DNA of 64,000 bases. Source: Micromonospora matsumotoense (lineage in GTDB: Bacteria; Actinomycetota; Actinomycetes; Mycobacteriales; Micromonosporaceae). The notes under the pieces were generated by a model. The model had not been told where the DNA came from. It did not search any database and saw nothing but the letters and a program-made list of their open reading frames with translations. The stretch covers positions 1 to 64,000 of the forward strand of contig NZ_FMCU01000024.1 in the NCBI RefSeq assembly GCF_900091525.1. Direction: 5' to 3'. This document shows positions 61,560 to 64,000 of this stretch, in pieces (the first letter of the stretch is position 1; each line of letters begins with the position of its first letter). The translations under genes were made by a program, and so were the position numbers.

Positions 61560-62078
61560 ATGACCTTCAACATCGGCATTGCTGGCTACCAGCCATCCTG
61601 GCTGAACGGAGCTGCTGACGTCGCCGGTCGTCACGCTCAACGACTGCGGGGCCTCGTCGGCCGTCGGCTGACATCCAGCTGGGTGGTGTGGGATGACGAT
61701 GACGACACCTGGTTCGCCGACTGCCCGGTGGTGTTCGACTTCGACGACGAGCGTCTTGAGGTCAATCATCAGAAGTTTGATGATCTGTCGATCACGTACG
61801 GGTCGATCGACGTGACACGGATGCCGGTGTGGCCGACCTCAGACGGCTTCCTGCTCCGCTGGCGCAGCGATGCTCCCGCGCTGTTGGCTGCTCGGCACGG
61901 GCAGAGACTTGAGGCGGTGGAGCTTCTGGAGTGGGCCGGGGGTGACCTGGCGGACGGTGCCGTGGCGCTGGGCCTGCGATTCGCGAGCGGCTGGCTGACG
62001 ATCTACAACGCGATGGACGAGAACGGGATCGAGGAGGGCGTTCCCTCCCTGCGGTACCGCCGACACCGACTGGGGTAA
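61560..62078 (+). CDS. Hypothetical protein
   Basis: 172 residues from ATG 61560 (GTG 61557 just before). Acidic, with a run DDDDD near residue 45 and mixed hydrophobic strands (WVVWDDDDDTWFADCPVVF). No signal peptide or transmembrane helix. I do not recognise a family. Its 3' end abuts the IS3 relic 14 bp downstream, so the C-terminus might be affected by insertion. Confidence 0.55.
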   Translation: MTFNIGIAGYQPSWLNGAADVAGRHAQRLRGLVGRRLTSSWVVWDDDDDTWFADCPVVFDFDDERLEVNHQKFDDLSITYGSIDVTRMPVWPTSDGFLLRWRSDAPALLAARHGQRLEAVELLEWAGGDLADGAVALGLRFASGWLTIYNAMDENGIEEGVPSLRYRRHRLG

Positions 62079-62091
62079 GCCTGTACCTGCA

Positions 62092-63064
62092 CGACGGGAG
62101 AACGCCGAGCTGGCGATGGAGCGTGATGTCCTCAAGCGATCCGTGGTCCTGTGGGTCAAAGAAGCGACGGGCCGGTGAGCATGGCCGCCTTCATAGCTTC
62201 CCAGAGGACCGAGCATTCCGTGCCGCACGCGGTGGCCTGCCGGGCCCTGGGGGTGTCTGAGTCATGGTTCTGCAAGTGGCGTGACCGGCCGCCGACGCGC
62301 CGCGATGACCGGCGTATCCGACTGGCGGCCGCGATCAGGAAGGTGTTCGAGGACTCGGGTGGAACCTACGGCAGCCCTCGCATCGGTAGCGAGCTGCGCG
62401 AGCAGGGTTGGCAGGTGTCGGACAACACGATCGCGCAGCTCATGGGCGATTCCGGTATGGCCGCCCGGGTCAGGTGTCGCCGCCGGAGCCTGACCCGGCA
62501 GGGCACACGTCCGGCCGCGCCGGACCTGGTCAAGCGGGCGTTCACGGCGTCGGTGCCGGATGTCGCCTGGTGCGGTGACATGACCGAGATCCGTACCGAT
62601 GAGGGCAAGCTCTATCTGGCCACCGTCATCGACCTGTACTCCCGTCGCATCCTCGGCTACGCGATGGGCGCACACCACGACGCCGGGCTGGTCGTCGCCG
62701 CGCTGAACATGGCCGCCGTCACCCGGGGCGGCAACGTCGACGGGGTGATCTTCCACAGCGGCAGAGGCGGCGAGTACGGCTCGGCCGACTTCGCCCGGGT
62801 CTGCGCCCGGTGGAGGTGCGCCAGTCGATGGGCCGGCTCGGGTCGTGCTTCGACAACGCCGTCGCCGAGGCCACCTTCTCCACCATCAAGGTCGAGTACG
62901 TCCACCGCCGCCACTTCCACACCCGCACAGAGGGCCGCCTGAAGATCGGCGCCTGGATCACCGACCTCTACAACCGGCGCCGTCGGCACTCCGTCTGCGA
63001 CTGGCGATCCCCGATCGACTACGAACGACCAGAGACCCGCGACCTGGAGGCCCAGGCCGCATAA
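62092..63064 (+). mobile_element. Defective IS3-family insertion sequence (orfA tail and broken orfB)
   Basis: The last 28 residues of OrfA (RENAELAMERDVLKRSVVLW, VKEATGR) precede OrfB from GTG 62175. OrfB shows the HTH_21 region (GGTYGSPRIGSELREQGWQV), the first catalytic Asp (WCGDMTEIRT) and HSGRGGEYGS, where the usual HSDRG Asp is Gly. A frameshift near 62815 moves the end (SMGRLGSCFDNAVAEATFST, LYNRRRRHSVCDW) into another frame, ending at 63064. The lost orfA, the Asp-to-Gly change and the frameshift all show it is dead. Confidence 0.85.
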
Positions 63065-63265
63065 CGACGCCCTCCACGCTTCCAGGGGATTGACAGCGGT
63101 GTCCGGATCTGCCCATGAGCGCGCATGCGATCTTTGCCCTCGACCGGCCCGGCCCACCGGCTGGAGCCGGGCGCGTTGCCGCTCCGGCCGAGCTACTCCG
63201 CTACGCCTTGCGTACGTCGGCGTCCACCAGGTGAGGCTTCGACGGTGGACGCCGACCCGGTGGCG

Positions 63266-64000
63266 TCAGGCCACGACGATGACCGTTTTGCCGAGTAGCT
63301 TGCCGTTGCTCGCGTCTCGGTGGACGGCCGGCAGTTCCTCCAGCGGTCGGCGGTCGGCGATATGCAGCTTGAGCAGGCCGTTGTCGACGCGGGAGACGAG
63401 GTCGGCCAGGTGGGAGGCGTCGGGGCCTACCCACACCCCCGCGGTGCGTACCGAGCGTGCCTCGTCGGCCGGCACGGGCCCGGCGGAGCTGACGACGATG
63501 CCGCCGTCGGCCACGTAGGGGGTCAGCTTCGCGAGGTCCTCGGGGGCCAGGCGTACGTGGTTCACCACCACGTCGAAGGGGCCACCGACAGCGGCCGGGC
63601 CGGCGTCGAGGTCCAGCCGGTCGACGACCTTCTCCGCACCGTAGCCGCTCAGGCGATCGGCGTGCTGACCGCCGTCGACGGCGGTCACCTTAGCGCCGGC
63701 GTCGAGGGCGAGCTGGACCACGAGGCTTCCCACCGCACCGCCTGCCCCGTGGACGAGAACGGTCTGGCCGGCTCTGATCCCGGCGAGCTCGACTGCCGCC
63801 TGGCGAGCGGCCAGCCCGGTCAGGGGTAGTGATGCAGCGTCGGTGAGTGTGATGCTGCGGGGTGCGGCGGTGACCAGGTCGGCTGCGATGATCGCGTACT
63901 CGGCGGCCCCGCCGTGCTCGTCCAGCGGGAACATGGCGATGATCGGGTCGCCGATCTGCAGTCCGTTGACTCCGTCGCCGAGCTCGGCGACGATGCCGGC
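63266..64000 (-). CDS. NADP-dependent quinone oxidoreductase-like MDR protein (N-terminus beyond window)
   Basis: Open to the window edge; 244 residues visible, lacking the first 60 or so. Blocks: GDPIIAMFPLDEHGGAAEYA, LPLTGLAARQAAVELAGIRA, VLVHGAGGAVGSLVVQLALD (NADP motif) and a C-terminal GKTVIVVA. No zinc-binding cysteines, so it fits zinc-free quinone oxidoreductases of the MDR superfamily. Probably a general redox gene unrelated to the cluster. Confidence 0.85.
   Translation of the reverse strand, partial: AGIVAELGDGVNGLQIGDPIIAMFPLDEHGGAAEYAIIAADLVTAAPRSITLTDAASLPLTGLAARQAAVELAGIRAGQTVLVHGAGGAVGSLVVQLALDAGAKVTAVDGGQHADRLSGYGAEKVVDRLDLDAGPAAVGGPFDVVVNHVRLAPEDLAKLTPYVADGGIVVSSAGPVPADEARSVRTAGVWVGPDASHLADLVSRVDNGLLKLHIADRRPLEELPAVHRDASNGKLLGKTVIVVA

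Overview
The window is a very GC-rich actinomycete chromosome segment, most like Micromonosporaceae. Supporting signs are GTG/TTG starts, 4-bp ATGA/GTGA gene overlaps, Tat and lipoprotein signals, ricin-type lectin modules on secreted hydrolases, and actinobacterial insertion-sequence debris. Genus is inferred from style, not from a marker gene. No rRNA, tRNA or CRISPR array was seen.

Layout. 1-5.2 kb: secreted plant-polymer or polyester hydrolases (two GH43 enzymes, a decayed lectin module, a Tat-exported esterase with a ricin lectin) and a LacI repressor. 5.2-10.6 kb: a worn region with WD40, TPR and GNAT remnants, one intact flavin-dependent halogenase, a histidine phosphatase, and relics of IS701- and IS5-type transposases. 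11-13.7 kb: a sortase-anchored surface protein with seven IPT/TIG domains, six of which come from duplication of a three-domain block. 14-17.7 kb: a multicopper oxidase operon with its own NarL-type two-component system.

17.8-31.6 kb: a ten-gene minus-strand operon of tightly overlapping genes (enolase-superfamily enzyme, aldehyde dehydrogenase, PfkA-family kinase, sugar ABC importer without ATPase, two zinc alcohol dehydrogenases, DUF2090 aldolase, GntR regulator). Upstream lie a DeoR repressor and divergent plus-strand genes for a YihT-like sulfofructose-phosphate aldolase, a TauE/SafE exporter and two DUF202 proteins. This suggests catabolism of a sugar or sulfosugar. 32-40.7 kb: an exopolysaccharide or cell-surface glycan locus (two GT2 proteins, one with two catalytic domains; a flippase; a large membrane protein; GH16; polysaccharide deacetylase).

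41.3-60.3 kb: a biosynthetic gene cluster, the most interesting part. A LAL-type LuxR regulator and a DUF5988 protein precede an AT-ACP protein and a 1983-residue iterative synthase. I read the synthase as enoyl reductase (FabL-like short-chain type), KS, degenerate KS/CLF, KR, DH. Next come a KSIII-like protein with Ser in place of the catalytic Cys, a P450, a Rieske oxygenase, and a complete methoxymalonyl-ACP set (FkbK/J/I/H/G-like). IS5-type transposase relics lie on both sides. I do not recognise a characterised cluster with this architecture and see no thioesterase. 60.3-64 kb: an aminoglycoside-phosphotransferase pseudogene, a hypothetical gene, a dead IS3 element and a partial quinone oxidoreductase.
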